64,000 nucleotides of DNA from Ensifer adhaerens (GTDB lineage Bacteria > Pseudomonadota > Alphaproteobacteria > Rhizobiales > Rhizobiaceae). Below the pieces are notes generated by a model, which saw only the letters and a list, made by a program, of their open reading frames with translations, ran no database searches and was not told the origin of the DNA. This document shows, one piece after another, positions 44,690 to 53,180 of this stretch; the stretch's first letter is position 1; each line of letters opens with the position of its first letter. The stretch lies in NCBI RefSeq assembly GCF_013283195.1, contig NZ_JABEKT010000001.1, positions 842,795 to 906,794 of the forward strand. The letters run 5' to 3'. A program made the translations under genes and the position numbers.

Positions 44690-45394
44690 CTAATCCTCTT
44701 CCGGATCGGCGATGCTCAAGAGCTTGCCGACCTTGCAGGCGATGATGCCATCCATCCGTTTGATCGCGCCGCTTTCCTCGAGCCACAGGATGGCCCGGTT
44801 GACCTTGGGGCGGCTGGCGCCAAGCACGCCGGCGATATCCGTCTGGCTCATGGTCAGCCTGAGGTTGGCGCTTTCGGGAAGTTCGTTGCCGTGGATCTGA
44901 CGGAGCGTGGCCAGGAAGAACCGGGCGACGCGGGCATTGAGGTCGTAAAGCGCAATGGTTTCCAGCCGCTCGGTGGTGTCGCGCAGCTGGGCGCAGAGAA
45001 AGCGGACGACGGATTCGGCTGCGGCCGGCCGGGTGGTCACCATGTCGAGAAACGCCTTCTTGCCGATCACATAGCCTTCCGCAGCCGTTTGCGCCGTGGC
45101 ATCGGCCGACCGCGTCTGGCCGTCGAGCACCGCCATCTCGCCGAAGATCGCGCCAGCCTCGTGCTGGCGCAGCATCAGTTCGCGGCCCTGCGGCGTGATC
45201 AGCGACAGCTTGATGCGGCCCGATACGACAACGATCATATAGTTGCCTTCGTCGCCGCGCTGGAAGATCACCGTGCCCGCCGGCCACTTGCGATAGGTGG
45301 CGATCTCGGCAAGATCCTCGATGGACTTCTTGTCGAACCCTTCAAAGATCGCGAATGAGCGCCAGAAGGCCGGGCTCCTGTTGATTTCGTTCAT
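44690..45394 (-). CDS. clr: Crp/Fnr-family cyclic nucleotide-responsive regulator Clr
   Basis: 234 residues. The cyclic-nucleotide-binding beta roll (about 20-135) contains the phosphate-binding cassette GEMAVLDGQTRSADATA, with the Glu, Arg and Ser that contact cAMP. The long C helix follows, then a winged helix-turn-helix (about 180-225, LTMSQTDIAGVLGASRPKVNRAI). No Fe-S cysteines of Fnr are seen. Name by synteny with S. meliloti clr-cyaD1. The start at 45394 (MNEINRSPAF) is preferred over a longer frame with no conserved sequence. First gene of the clr-cyaD1 operon. Confidence 0.93.
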   Translation of the reverse strand: MNEINRSPAFWRSFAIFEGFDKKSIEDLAEIATYRKWPAGTVIFQRGDEGNYMIVVVSGRIKLSLITPQGRELMLRQHEAGAIFGEMAVLDGQTRSADATAQTAAEGYVIGKKAFLDMVTTRPAAAESVVRFLCAQLRDTTERLETIALYDLNARVARFFLATLRQIHGNELPESANLRLTMSQTDIAGVLGASRPKVNRAILWLEESGAIKRMDGIIACKVGKLLSIADPEED

Positions 45395-45662
45395 GAGATG
45401 CCCCCGAGCGGCGTCCCCTGCCGCGCCTGAAATTCTTCGCCCACACGACCCGTCCTTGCAACAGAAAAGAACGTTCCGGGCCTGAGCAGGGGGTATGGTG
45501 CCGAAAAGGACTGCACAGATCGCGGCGTGACGCAAATGTCGGTTGACGATAATTCCCGGTTGTCTCTAGGTTGTGAACGATCTGTCGCCGGTCGTGCGGC
45601 TAGATGAATTTGAAAATGCTGATACTTCTGCTGCCAACACTCGTTTCTCACAGGAGCCTCGC

Positions 45663-46085
45663 ATGTCTCAGAATGTCGTCGTCCTCATCGGGCGCATTCT
45701 TCTTTCGATCATGTTCATCACCGCCGGTTTCGGCAAACTGACAGATCCCGCCGGCACCGCCGGAATGATCGCCAATGCCGGCTGGCCTGCGCCGACAGTG
45801 CTCGCCTATCTCGCCGGTATCTTCGAATTGGTTGCGGGTCTCGCCGTTCTTGTCGGCTTCCAGACCAAAATCGCGGCTTACCTGCTGGCGGCGTTCACGC
45901 TTGTCACCGCTTTCGTCTTCCACAGCGGTGCGATCAACATCCCGACCTTCCCGCCGGAAGCAAACGGTCTGCTTACCGTCTTTAACGGCCTGATGATGAT
46001 GAAGAACATCTCGGTCGCCGGTGGTTTCCTGGTGCTTGCAGCCTTCGGCCCGGGCGCACTGTCGATCGACGCACGTCGCGCCTGA
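45663..46085 (+). CDS. DoxX family membrane protein
   Basis: 140 residues with four helices. The family pattern is RILLSIMFITAGFGKLTDPAGTAGMIANAGWPAP, YLAGIFELVAGLAVLVGFQTKIAAYLLAAFTLVTAFVFH and a C-terminal helix ending in GPGALSIDARR. CAGGAG is the ribosome site. Members take part in redox or thiol homeostasis in some bacteria; the specific role is unknown here. Monocistronic, followed by a two-way terminator. Confidence 0.92.
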   Translation: MSQNVVVLIGRILLSIMFITAGFGKLTDPAGTAGMIANAGWPAPTVLAYLAGIFELVAGLAVLVGFQTKIAAYLLAAFTLVTAFVFHSGAINIPTFPPEANGLLTVFNGLMMMKNISVAGGFLVLAAFGPGALSIDARRA

Positions 46086-46102
46086 GACATTTCAGACTTC
46101 AA

Positions 46103-46139
46103 ACAAAAAACCCGCCGGTTCCGCCGGCGGGTTTTTTGT
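46103..46139. terminator. bidirectional terminator between doxX-like gene and mutarotase gene
   Basis: A 16-bp perfect stem: ACAAAAAACCCGCCGG and its complement with a 5-nt loop, giving T6 tracts on both strands between convergent genes. Confidence 0.93.
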
Positions 46140-46152
46140 TCGTCTTGCGAAG

Positions 46153-46581
46153 TTACGGATAGATCACGCCCTTGCGCAGGATGACATTGCCGTAAAGCCG
46201 CGGCTCGCTGGTCTGTACCACCGTGTGAGCTCCCTGCACCCGGGGATAGAATTCGGGGCCGAGCAGGGGAACAACCGTTCGTGCGGGTTCATGCTTGCCG
46301 CAGCAATCGATGATCTCCCGGTGCACCGGGTCGAGCGCGTCCCGGTCGTGCTTGACCGTGGCACGGAAAATCGCGGCCGGCACGAAATCGTCGATCGGCA
46401 TGACGCTCAGAATAGCGTCTAGCACCGGGATCAGCCCGTGGCCGTCCAGCCGAACCAACCGGCGGGCATGTTCCTGCCCGGGATAGTTGCCGTCGACCAG
46501 CGCGATCTCGTCGCCGTGGCCCATGGCTCGAAGCGTCGCCAGCAATTCGGGGCTGAGGATCGGGTCTATGCCTTTCAGCAT
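46153..46581 (-). CDS. RbsD/FucU family sugar mutarotase
   Basis: 142 residues. Family pattern MLKGIDPILSPELLATLRAMGHGDEIALVDGNYPG, with the catalytic-site His and Asp, and a C-terminal YGNVILRKGVI. These enzymes interconvert anomers or ring forms of fucose or ribose; here the substrate could be fructose, which must change between pyranose and furanose forms before use by fructokinase. The start overlaps the frcR stop by one base (TGATG), so the gene is coupled to the fructose repressor. Confidence 0.88.
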   Translation of the reverse strand: MLKGIDPILSPELLATLRAMGHGDEIALVDGNYPGQEHARRLVRLDGHGLIPVLDAILSVMPIDDFVPAAIFRATVKHDRDALDPVHREIIDCCGKHEPARTVVPLLGPEFYPRVQGAHTVVQTSEPRLYGNVILRKGVIYP

Positions 46582-47813
46582 CAGCTGAGCTCCTTGAAGA
46601 GGACATTGGTGTCGAGCAGGTAGCGGGAGAACAACGGCAGGCTGGCGCCGCCGATGGCGCGGGCGTGGCTGCCGACCATGCCTTCCACCAGTTCCGGGAT
46701 CGTCACGCCCTGGAGGTCGAGTTCGTGCAGGGCCTTGCGCGTCGCCGTCAGCAACCGCGCGCGCACCCAGGGCGGGAAGCCGCCGTCGATGACGACGGCC
46801 GAGAAGTCGACGATCGAGACGGCGGAGACGACGGCCTGGGCAAGGGCCGCGGCGCTGTCGTCGATCCACACGGTCAGCGGTTGGCCGAAATCGATCCAGT
46901 CGTCGGCGGAGTACCAGAGCGGCTTCGGGTCGATGCCGCGATCGCGCAAGAGGTTTTCGAGCACGAACACCGAAGCGATCTTCAGGAGCTGGACGGTCTT
47001 GCCGTCTTTGCCCGACACCGGCAGCGGACCGACGGCACCGGCGGCGCCTGTCCGGCCGGAAAACAGCGCGGAATTGATGACGACGCCGCCGCCGATGAAC
47101 GAGCCGATGTAGAAATAGACGAAGTCGGGATAGCTGGCGCCGACGCCGAAGGCGAGTTCGGCGCCGCAGGCGCTGGTTCCGTCATTCTGCAGAAACACCG
47201 GGTGACGGGTGCGTTGCGCAACGATCGCCTGCAGGTCGATATCGCGCCACCGGTTCATCTGTTCCCGCGGTGCGCCCACTTCTTCCGCCCAGTTCCAGAG
47301 CTCGAAAGGTGTGGCGATGCCGATGCCGGCGATCCGCTTGCGCTCGTCCGGCCTCAGTTGCTGCTCGAGCTTCTCGATGCCGCCGATGATGAAGTCGACG
47401 AGGTCGCCGGGCAGGGGATAGGCGTGGATCTGGTGCAGGTGCAGGCGGATGTTGCCGACGAAATCCATCAGCACCAGGTCCGCACTGCGCCGGCCGATCT
47501 TCACGCCGAAGGAGAAAACCGCATCCGGGTTGAGCCGCATCGGCGTCGAGGGCTGGCCGACGCGGCCGCGCACCGGTTCGCCGCGCACCAGCAAGCCATC
47601 GCTTTCGAGGGCGCGCATGATTACGGAGACCGTCTGCGCCGAAAGGCCGGAGCGCCGGGCGATGTCTGCCTTCGAGAGCTCGCCGTGACGACGCACCAGC
47701 GACATCACCAGCCGTTCGTTATAGGCGCGCACGCGTGTCTGGTTCGCCCCGCCGCTGGGGTCGATCACTTCAGGTTGCATCGGTCCCCTGTCGGGGCCGT
47801 CTGTCAATGACAT
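46581..47813 (-). CDS. frcR: ROK-family transcriptional repressor of the fructose transporter
   Basis: 410 residues from the ATG at 47813, chosen because GGGAGGAG lies upstream; another ATG 8 codons earlier has no ribosome site. N-terminal winged helix-turn-helix (about 30-85, RRHGELSKADIARRSGLSAQTVSVIMRAL), then a ROK domain with an ATPase-like fold (GIGIATPFELW, FLQNDGTSACGAELAFG, YIGSFIGGGVVI). The usual ROK zinc-cysteine motif CxCGxxGC is absent, common in regulators of this subgroup. It is divergent from frcB and overlaps the mutarotase gene. Name by synteny with S. meliloti frcR. Confidence 0.9.
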   Translation of the reverse strand: MSLTDGPDRGPMQPEVIDPSGGANQTRVRAYNERLVMSLVRRHGELSKADIARRSGLSAQTVSVIMRALESDGLLVRGEPVRGRVGQPSTPMRLNPDAVFSFGVKIGRRSADLVLMDFVGNIRLHLHQIHAYPLPGDLVDFIIGGIEKLEQQLRPDERKRIAGIGIATPFELWNWAEEVGAPREQMNRWRDIDLQAIVAQRTRHPVFLQNDGTSACGAELAFGVGASYPDFVYFYIGSFIGGGVVINSALFSGRTGAAGAVGPLPVSGKDGKTVQLLKIASVFVLENLLRDRGIDPKPLWYSADDWIDFGQPLTVWIDDSAAALAQAVVSAVSIVDFSAVVIDGGFPPWVRARLLTATRKALHELDLQGVTIPELVEGMVGSHARAIGGASLPLFSRYLLDTNVLFKELS

Positions 47814-47945
47814 GCCACCGTCTCCTCCCGTTGGCATTAGTGCCCGCTTGGCGCGGGTCTGTTGTTTCCGCTCTGGGCGGGCCTGTCAATTTGCGTGTCG
47901 GCCCGGATGGCTCCGGACCGGCGTTATCCCAAGAATGACACATCG

Positions 47946-47979
47946 AAATAATAATTCAATTTGATTTATTTATTGACAC
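47946..47979. promoter_or_regulatory. candidate frcB promoter -35 and AT-rich operator
   Basis: AAATAA (47946-47951) and TTATTT (47966-47971) form an inverted repeat in an AT-rich stretch, directly followed by TTGACA (47974-47979), a possible -35 box for frcB. The position suits an FrcR operator. The matching -10 (about TTGTTT at 47997) is poor. Confidence 0.45.
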
Positions 47980-48097
47980 CCTCGAAATTTAGTGTTTGTT
48001 TTTGATCCGGAAGCGCCTGTTGCAGCGGAGGAGAAATGCTGCGGCGGCGAGGCCCCTGCCGGTCCGCCGGCGCGTTTTTCATCCTTGGGAGGATTAC

Positions 48098-49123
48098 ATG
48101 AAGAAGACTGTTCTCTCCGCCGCGTTCGGCGTGCTGTCGCTCGGCGTCGTTTTCGCCGCCCCGGCACAGGCCGCCGATGTCAGCGCCTGCCTGATTACCA
48201 AGACAGATACCAATCCCTTCTTCGTCAAGATGAAGGAAGGCGCTGCCGCCAAGGCCCAGGAACTCGGCGTCACGCTGAAGTCCTACGCCGGCAAGATCGA
48301 CGGCGACCATGACAGCCAGGTGGCTGCAATCGAATCCTGCATCGCCGATGGCGCCAAGGGTATCCTGATCGCCGCTTCCGACACCAAGGCGATCGTCGAT
48401 CAGGTGAAGAAGGCGCAGGAAGCCGGTCTTCTGGTCATCGCGCTCGACACGCCGCTTGATCCGGCAACCGCTGCCGACGCGACCTTCGCCACCGACAACC
48501 TGCTTGCCGGCAAGCTGATCGGCCAGTGGGCCGCCGCCACGATGGGCGAGGGCGCCAAGACCGCCAAGGTCGGCTTCCTCGATCTGACGCCGTCGCAGCC
48601 GACCGTCGACGTCCTGCGCGACCAGGGCTTCATGATCGGCTTCGGCATCGACCCGAAGGACCCGGCCAAGATCGGCGATGAAGACGATGCCCGCATCGTC
48701 GGCCACGACGTCACCAACGGCAACGAAGAAGGTGGCCGTAAGGCGATGGAAAACCTTCTGCAGAAAGACCCTGATATCAACGTGATCCACACCATCAACG
48801 AGCCGGCAGCCGTCGGCGCCTATCAGGCGCTGAAAGCCGTCGGCAAGGAGAAGGACGTGCTGATCGTGTCGGTCGACGGCGGTTGCCCCGGCGTCAAGTC
48901 GGTCGCAGAAGGCGTCATCGGCGCGACCTCGCAGCAGTATCCGCTGATGATGGCAGCGCTTGGCATCGAGGCGATCAAGAAGTTTGCCGACACCGGCGAA
49001 AAGCCGAAGCCGACCGAAGGCAAGGACTTCTTCGACACCGGCGTTTCGCTGGTCACCGACAAGCCGGCTGCCGGCGTCGAATCGATCGACACCAAGGTCG
49101 GCACGGACAAGTGCTGGGGCTAA
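48098..49123 (+). CDS. frcB: fructose ABC transporter, periplasmic binding protein
   Basis: 341 residues. Signal peptide cleaved after Ala-Gln-Ala25 (VVFAAPAQA). A type I periplasmic sugar-binding fold: [28 protein letters not shown] at the start, [43 protein letters not shown] and [13 protein letters not shown]. This is the ribose/xylose-binding (CUT2) class. GGGAGG precedes the ATG. Its neighbours frcC, frcA and frcK fix the fructose assignment by analogy to S. meliloti, where this system imports fructose and also mannose and ribose (from memory). Confidence 0.93.
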   Translation: MKKTVLSAAFGVLSLGVVFAAPAQAADVSACLITKTDTNPFFVKMKEGAAAKAQELGVTLKSYAGKIDGDHDSQVAAIESCIADGAKGILIAASDTKAIVDQVKKAQEAGLLVIALDTPLDPATAADATFATDNLLAGKLIGQWAAATMGEGAKTAKVGFLDLTPSQPTVDVLRDQGFMIGFGIDPKDPAKIGDEDDARIVGHDVTNGNEEGGRKAMENLLQKDPDINVIHTINEPAAVGAYQALKAVGKEKDVLIVSVDGGCPGVKSVAEGVIGATSQQYPLMMAALGIEAIKKFADTGEKPKPTEGKDFFDTGVSLVTDKPAAGVESIDTKVGTDKCWG

Positions 49124-49158
49124 TCGCCTCAACTCTTAGAACGCATGGCTGAACAACG

Positions 49159-49182
49159 GAAGGGCGGCCCCGGCCGCCCTTC
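49159..49182 (+). terminator. GC-rich hairpin after frcB (attenuator or mRNA stabiliser)
   Basis: Perfect 11-bp stem GAAGGGCGGCC/GGCCGCCCTTC with a 2-nt centre, 36 bp after the frcB stop. It lacks a T-tract, so partial termination or 3' end protection is likelier than full termination. Confidence 0.7.
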
Positions 49183-49230
49183 GCATAAGCGCCGATGTCT
49201 TTGACAAGGCGGCGAAAACCGCGCAGCTTC

Positions 49231-49272
49231 TAGAGCGCCGTGCGTTCCTATGAACGCACAAAGGACGCTCTA
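49231..49272. repeat. rhizobial palindromic repeat, hairpin 1
   Basis: TAGAGCG and CGCTCTA enclose the perfect inner stem GTGCGTTC/GAACGCAC with a 4-nt loop. From memory this TAGAGCGCCGTGCGT...CGCTCTAGCACTTT pattern is one of the most frequent intergenic repeats in Rhizobium and Ensifer. Confidence 0.65.
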
Positions 49273-49284
49273 GCACTTTAGTTC

Positions 49285-49336
49285 TGGAGCACCTTTCTGC
49301 CCTCACGTGATTCCACTTGAAGACAGGGTGCTCTAG
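49285..49336. repeat. rhizobial palindromic repeat, hairpin 2
   Basis: CTGGAGCACC and GGTGCTCTAG (one mismatch) enclose a 33-nt loop. It directly follows hairpin 1 and seems to belong to the same composite element. Confidence 0.55.
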
Positions 49337-49426
49337 AGTGAGTGCTGATGCCCGCCACTGGTGGGCGGGCTGTGCACCAGATTGCATCGCAACCCCTTGG
49401 GAGTGGGGTTCACCGGAGGAAGGTCC

Positions 49427-50512
49427 ATGGGCGAGCCCAACGCAGCCGCACAGCCATCCCAGGAATTCGAAAAAGTCCTGGTCAACAGTTCGACGCAGGT
49501 CGCGTCGTTCGACACGCATGACAAGACGCCGATCCAGAGGATCCAGCATTTCCTGCATTCGACGCCGGCGGCCGTGCCGTTCATCGTGCTCGTTGCAGCG
49601 ATCCTAATCTTCGGTCTGGCGATCGGCGGAAAGTTCTTCTCGTCCTATACGCTGACGCTGATTTTGCAGCAGATCGCCATTGTCGGCATCCTTGGGGCTG
49701 CGCAGACATTGGTCATCCTGACGGCCGGCATCGACCTTTCGATCGGCGTGATCATGGTGCTTTCCGCTGTCATCATGGGCAACAGCGCCGTGACCTACGG
49801 CCTTCCGGCGCCGATCGCGATCTTTCTCGGATTCCTCGTTGGCGGTGCCTGCGGCTTCCTCAACGGTTTCCTCGTTTCCAGGGTCAAGCTTCCGCCGTTC
49901 ATCGTGACGCTCGGCACCTGGTACATCATCATGGCGACGAACTTCATCTATTCGGCCAATGCGACGATCCGCGAGGCCGACGTGACGGCTGTCACCCAGA
50001 TGCTTCACGTCTTCGGCGTCAGCTTCAAGATCGGCTCCGCCGTCTTCACCCTCGGCGTGGTCATGATGGTCGTCCTGGTTCTCGGCCTCTGGTACGCGCT
50101 CAATCACACCGCTTGGGGGCGGCATCTCTATGCGGTCGGCGACGACCCGGAAGCGGCCAAGCTTTCCGGTATCCGCACCAGTCGCGTGCTGCTCAGCGCC
50201 TATACGCTCGCCGGCCTGATTGCAGCACTTGCCGCCTGGGTCTCGATCGGCCGCAACGGCTCGATCTCGCCGTCGGCAGCGGTCACCGACTACAATTTGC
50301 AGGCCATCACCGCGGCCGTGATCGGCGGCATCTCGCTCTTCGGCGGACGTGGGTCGATCCTTGGAACCCTGATCGGCGCGATGATCGTCGGCGTGGTCTC
50401 GATGGGCCTCAACATGCTGGGCGCCGATCCGCAATGGAAAGTCTTCTTGACCGGCGTCTTGATCATTACCGCCGTTGCAATCGACCAGTGGATCAGAAAG
50501 GTAGCAGGCTGA
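49427..50512 (+). CDS. frcC: fructose ABC transporter, permease
   Basis: 361 residues. A cytoplasmic N-terminus of about 45 residues, unusually long for the family, then about ten helices of the BPD_transp_2 (RbsC) type: LILQQIAIVGILGAAQTLVILTAGIDLSIG, GGACGFLNGFLVSRVKLPPFIVTLGT and the conserved AVGDDPEAAKLSGIRTSRV coupling loop with AVIGGISLFGGRGSILGTLIGA. GGAGGAAGG precedes the ATG. The stop overlaps the frcA start (TGATG). Confidence 0.93.
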   Translation: MGEPNAAAQPSQEFEKVLVNSSTQVASFDTHDKTPIQRIQHFLHSTPAAVPFIVLVAAILIFGLAIGGKFFSSYTLTLILQQIAIVGILGAAQTLVILTAGIDLSIGVIMVLSAVIMGNSAVTYGLPAPIAIFLGFLVGGACGFLNGFLVSRVKLPPFIVTLGTWYIIMATNFIYSANATIREADVTAVTQMLHVFGVSFKIGSAVFTLGVVMMVVLVLGLWYALNHTAWGRHLYAVGDDPEAAKLSGIRTSRVLLSAYTLAGLIAALAAWVSIGRNGSISPSAAVTDYNLQAITAAVIGGISLFGGRGSILGTLIGAMIVGVVSMGLNMLGADPQWKVFLTGVLIITAVAIDQWIRKVAG

Positions 50513-51294
50513 TGGCTCAGGAACCCCTTCTCACCGCACGCGGCCTGGTCAAGCGCTATGGCCGGGTTACGGCTCTCGACCATGCCGATTTCGACCTCTA
50601 CCCGGGCGAAATCCTTGCCGTCATCGGCGACAACGGTGCCGGCAAGTCCTCGATGATCAAAGCGATCTCGGGCGCCATCACGCCCGATGAGGGCGAGATC
50701 CGGCTCGAAGGCCAGTTGATCAATTTCCGCTCGCCGATGGAGGCGCGCTCCGCCGGCATCGAAACGGTTTACCAGAACCTGGCGCTATCGCCGGCGCTGT
50801 CGATCGCCGACAACATGTTCCTCGGTCGCGAGATCCGCAAACCGGGCATCATGGGTAAGCTGTTCCGCACGCTCGACCGGGCGGAGATGGAGAAGCGGGC
50901 GCGGGCAAAGCTCTCCGAGCTTGGCCTGATGACGATCCAGAACATCAACCAGGCGGTGGAAACCCTTTCGGGCGGCCAGCGCCAGGGCGTGGCCGTGGCG
51001 CGTGCTGCGGCCTTCGGCTCCAAGGTGGTGATCATGGACGAGCCGACGGCAGCGCTCGGCGTCAAGGAAAGCCGGCGCGTGCTGGAACTGATCCTCGACG
51101 TGCGTTCGCGCGGCCTGCCGATCGTGCTGATCTCGCACAACATGCCGCATGTGTTCGAGGTCGCCGACCGCATCCACATCCACCGGCTTGGCAAGCGCCT
51201 CTGCGTCATCAACCCGAAGGAACACACCATGTCGGATGCCGTCGCCTTCATGACCGGCGCCAAGGAACCGCCGCGTGAGGCGCTCGCGGCATGA
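50512..51294 (+). CDS. frcA: fructose ABC transporter, ATP-binding protein
   Basis: 260 residues, a single ABC domain (unlike the double-domain RbsA). Walker A GDNGAGKSS, Q loop ETVYQNLALSPALS, signature LSGGQRQGVAVARA, Walker B VVIMDEPTAALG and switch histidine LISHNM are all present. It overlaps frcC by 1 nt and frcK by 4 nt. It energises uptake through FrcC, probably as a homodimer. Confidence 0.94.
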   Translation: MAQEPLLTARGLVKRYGRVTALDHADFDLYPGEILAVIGDNGAGKSSMIKAISGAITPDEGEIRLEGQLINFRSPMEARSAGIETVYQNLALSPALSIADNMFLGREIRKPGIMGKLFRTLDRAEMEKRARAKLSELGLMTIQNINQAVETLSGGQRQGVAVARAAAFGSKVVIMDEPTAALGVKESRRVLELILDVRSRGLPIVLISHNMPHVFEVADRIHIHRLGKRLCVINPKEHTMSDAVAFMTGAKEPPREALAA

Positions 51295-51911
51295 CTGTTG
51301 TGCCGTTGGTTGACGAGCTTCTGGAACGGGCGGCAGGTGCTGCCCGTTTCATCGTCGCGATTGCCGGCCCGCCCGGCGCCGGAAAATCGACCCTGTCCGA
51401 CGCGCTCGCCGAAGCGCTGGTGGCAGTCGGTGAAAAGGCGGCGGTGCTGCCGATGGACGGCTTTCACATGGACAACGCAGTGCTCGAGCAAAAGGGCCTG
51501 CTTGCCCGCAAAGGCGCTCCCGAAACTTTTGATCTGAGGTCGTTTCTGGCGACGATCGCGGCCGTCAGGGCCAATGACGGCGAGGTGCTGGTGCCGGTCT
51601 TCGATCGCTCGCGCGAACTGGCGATCGCCTCGGCGCGGGTGGTGGCCGCCGATACCCGCATCATTCTCGCCGAAGGCAATTATCTGCTGCTCGACGAGGC
51701 GCCCTGGACGAAGCTCGATGGCGCCTTCGACTTCTCCATCTTCATCAATCCCGGCATCGAGGAGTTGGAGCGGCGCTTGCTGAAGCGCTGGCGCGATCAT
51801 GGTTATGACGAGGAGGCGGCGCGGCGAAAGGCGCTCGGCAACGATATCCCGAACGCCCATCGGGTGGTCGGTCATCAGCGCCCTGCCGACCTCGTGCTTG
51901 CGGATTTCTGA
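51291..51911 (+). CDS. frcK: P-loop kinase-like protein of the fructose operon
   Basis: 206 residues. PRK/uridine-kinase-type fold: Walker A AGPPGAGKSTL (about residues 24-34), PMDGFHMDNAVLEQKGLLARKGAPETFD, the acidic EGNYLLL motif and the lid RLLKRWRDHGYDEEAARRKALGNDIPNA. This is the YggC/FrcK family. The substrate has not been proven; it is likely a nucleoside, pantothenate-like or sugar-related hydroxyl. ATGA overlap with frcA ties it to the transporter. Confidence 0.88.
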   Translation: MTVVPLVDELLERAAGAARFIVAIAGPPGAGKSTLSDALAEALVAVGEKAAVLPMDGFHMDNAVLEQKGLLARKGAPETFDLRSFLATIAAVRANDGEVLVPVFDRSRELAIASARVVAADTRIILAEGNYLLLDEAPWTKLDGAFDFSIFINPGIEELERRLLKRWRDHGYDEEAARRKALGNDIPNAHRVVGHQRPADLVLADF

Positions 51912-52044
51912 GCGATGGTCGGATTGCGGATTGTGTTTTCGGGCGCATTGGTGATATCGAGACGCGGTTTCACCACATGAGTAACCACCCGCCACCCGCA
52001 CCTGCCGGCTCGCAAAGCCGCGCGCGCGGATCGGGTGCGAGCCG

Positions 52045-52094
52045 AGAGCGGGATGAGGAAAAATGTCTTCGGTTTTCCATCGGCATTCCGCTCT
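52045..52094. repeat. 50-nt imperfect palindrome directly before pyrC
   Basis: AGAGCGG pairs with CCGCTCT at the base and GGAAAA with TTTTCC inside, with interrupted pairs (GATG/CATC) between. It ends 6 nt before the pyrC ribosome site AGGAG. It resembles, from memory, a frequent rhizobial intergenic repeat with GGAAAA...CGGTTTTCC. As RNA it could act as a leader structure. Confidence 0.55.
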
Positions 52095-52114
52095 GACCTA
52101 GGAGAACGCTGACC

Positions 52115-53152
52115 ATGCAAGACCTCGTTATCCGCCGGCCGGATGATTGGCACCTTCACCTGCGCGACGGCGACATGCTGAAGGGCGTCATCGCCGATAC
52201 CAGCCGCCATTTCGCCCGCGCGATCATCATGCCCAACCTCGTGCCGCCGGTCGTCACCGCGGCGGATGCTGAGGCCTATCGCGAGCGGATCGTTGCCGCC
52301 ATTCCGGCCGGCGACCGCTTCGAGCCGCTGATGACCCTTTATCTCACGGCGGGTACCAACCCCGACGACGTCGAGGCTGGCCACAAGAGCGGCCTCGTCA
52401 AGGCGGTCAAGCTTTACCCGGCTGGCGCCACCACCAATTCGCACAGCGGCGTTCGCAACATCGACGAGGCTATGCCGGTACTGGAGCGCATGGCGAAGAT
52501 CGGCCTGCCACTCTGCGTCCATGGCGAAGTCACGGCGTCGGATGTCGACATCTTCGACCGCGAGGCAGTGTTCATCGAAACCGTGCTCGACCCCTTGCGC
52601 AAGCGCCTGCCGGAACTGAAAGTGACGATGGAGCACGTCACCACCAAGGACGGCGTCGACTACATCAAGGCGTCGAAGGCCAATCTCGCCGGCTCTATCA
52701 CCACGCACCACCTGATCATCAACCGCAACGCCATTCTCGTCGGCGGTATCAAGCCGCACTACTATTGCCTGCCGGTCGCCAAGCGCGAGAACCACCGTCT
52801 GGCTCTGCGCGCGGCTGCGACCTCGGGCGATGCCCGTTTCTTCCTCGGCACCGACTCGGCGCCGCATGTCGATCCGCTGAAGGAATGCGCCTGCGGCTGC
52901 GCCGGCATCTACACCTCGATCAACACCATGAGCTGCCTTGCCCATGTGTTCGAAGAGGAAGCAGCACTCGACAAGCTCGAAGCCTTCGCGTCGTTGAATG
53001 GTCCGGCCTGGTACGGCCTGCCTGCCAATGACGAGACGATCACACTTCGCAAGCAGGCGGACGCCGTCAGCTATCCCGCCAAGATCGACACCGGCGCCGG
53101 CCCCGTCACCGTTTTTGATCCGATGTTCCCGCTGCACTGGGCCGTCGTCTGA
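52115..53152 (+). CDS. pyrC: dihydroorotase, homodimeric class II type
   Basis: 345 residues. It cyclises carbamoyl-aspartate to dihydroorotate in UMP synthesis. Zinc ligands are in [12 protein letters not shown], the carboxylated lysine is in [13 protein letters not shown], further ligands in LCVHGEV and TTHHL, and the catalytic Asp in GTDSAPH. The length and motifs match E. coli PyrC rather than the class I enzyme. A TAGGAG ribosome site follows a structured leader. pyrE lies 28 bp downstream. Confidence 0.96.
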   Translation: MQDLVIRRPDDWHLHLRDGDMLKGVIADTSRHFARAIIMPNLVPPVVTAADAEAYRERIVAAIPAGDRFEPLMTLYLTAGTNPDDVEAGHKSGLVKAVKLYPAGATTNSHSGVRNIDEAMPVLERMAKIGLPLCVHGEVTASDVDIFDREAVFIETVLDPLRKRLPELKVTMEHVTTKDGVDYIKASKANLAGSITTHHLIINRNAILVGGIKPHYYCLPVAKRENHRLALRAAATSGDARFFLGTDSAPHVDPLKECACGCAGIYTSINTMSCLAHVFEEEAALDKLEAFASLNGPAWYGLPANDETITLRKQADAVSYPAKIDTGAGPVTVFDPMFPLHWAVV

Positions 53153-53180
53153 TCACCCGAAGTATTTGAAGGAGAGTTTG

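Larger units (their letters stand above)
49124..49426 (+). other. frcB-frcC intergenic region with three hairpins
   Basis: 303 bp inside the operon with no gene seen. It holds the three hairpins listed separately. Such structures after a binding-protein gene often stabilise its mRNA and reduce read-through into the permease gene. Confidence 0.7.

Noticed and set aside
42810-45287. Possible 825-residue cyclase with an N-terminal extension
   Set aside because: The extension lies in another frame over clr, which is clearly coding; the cyclase starts at 44684, 5 nt after the clr stop.
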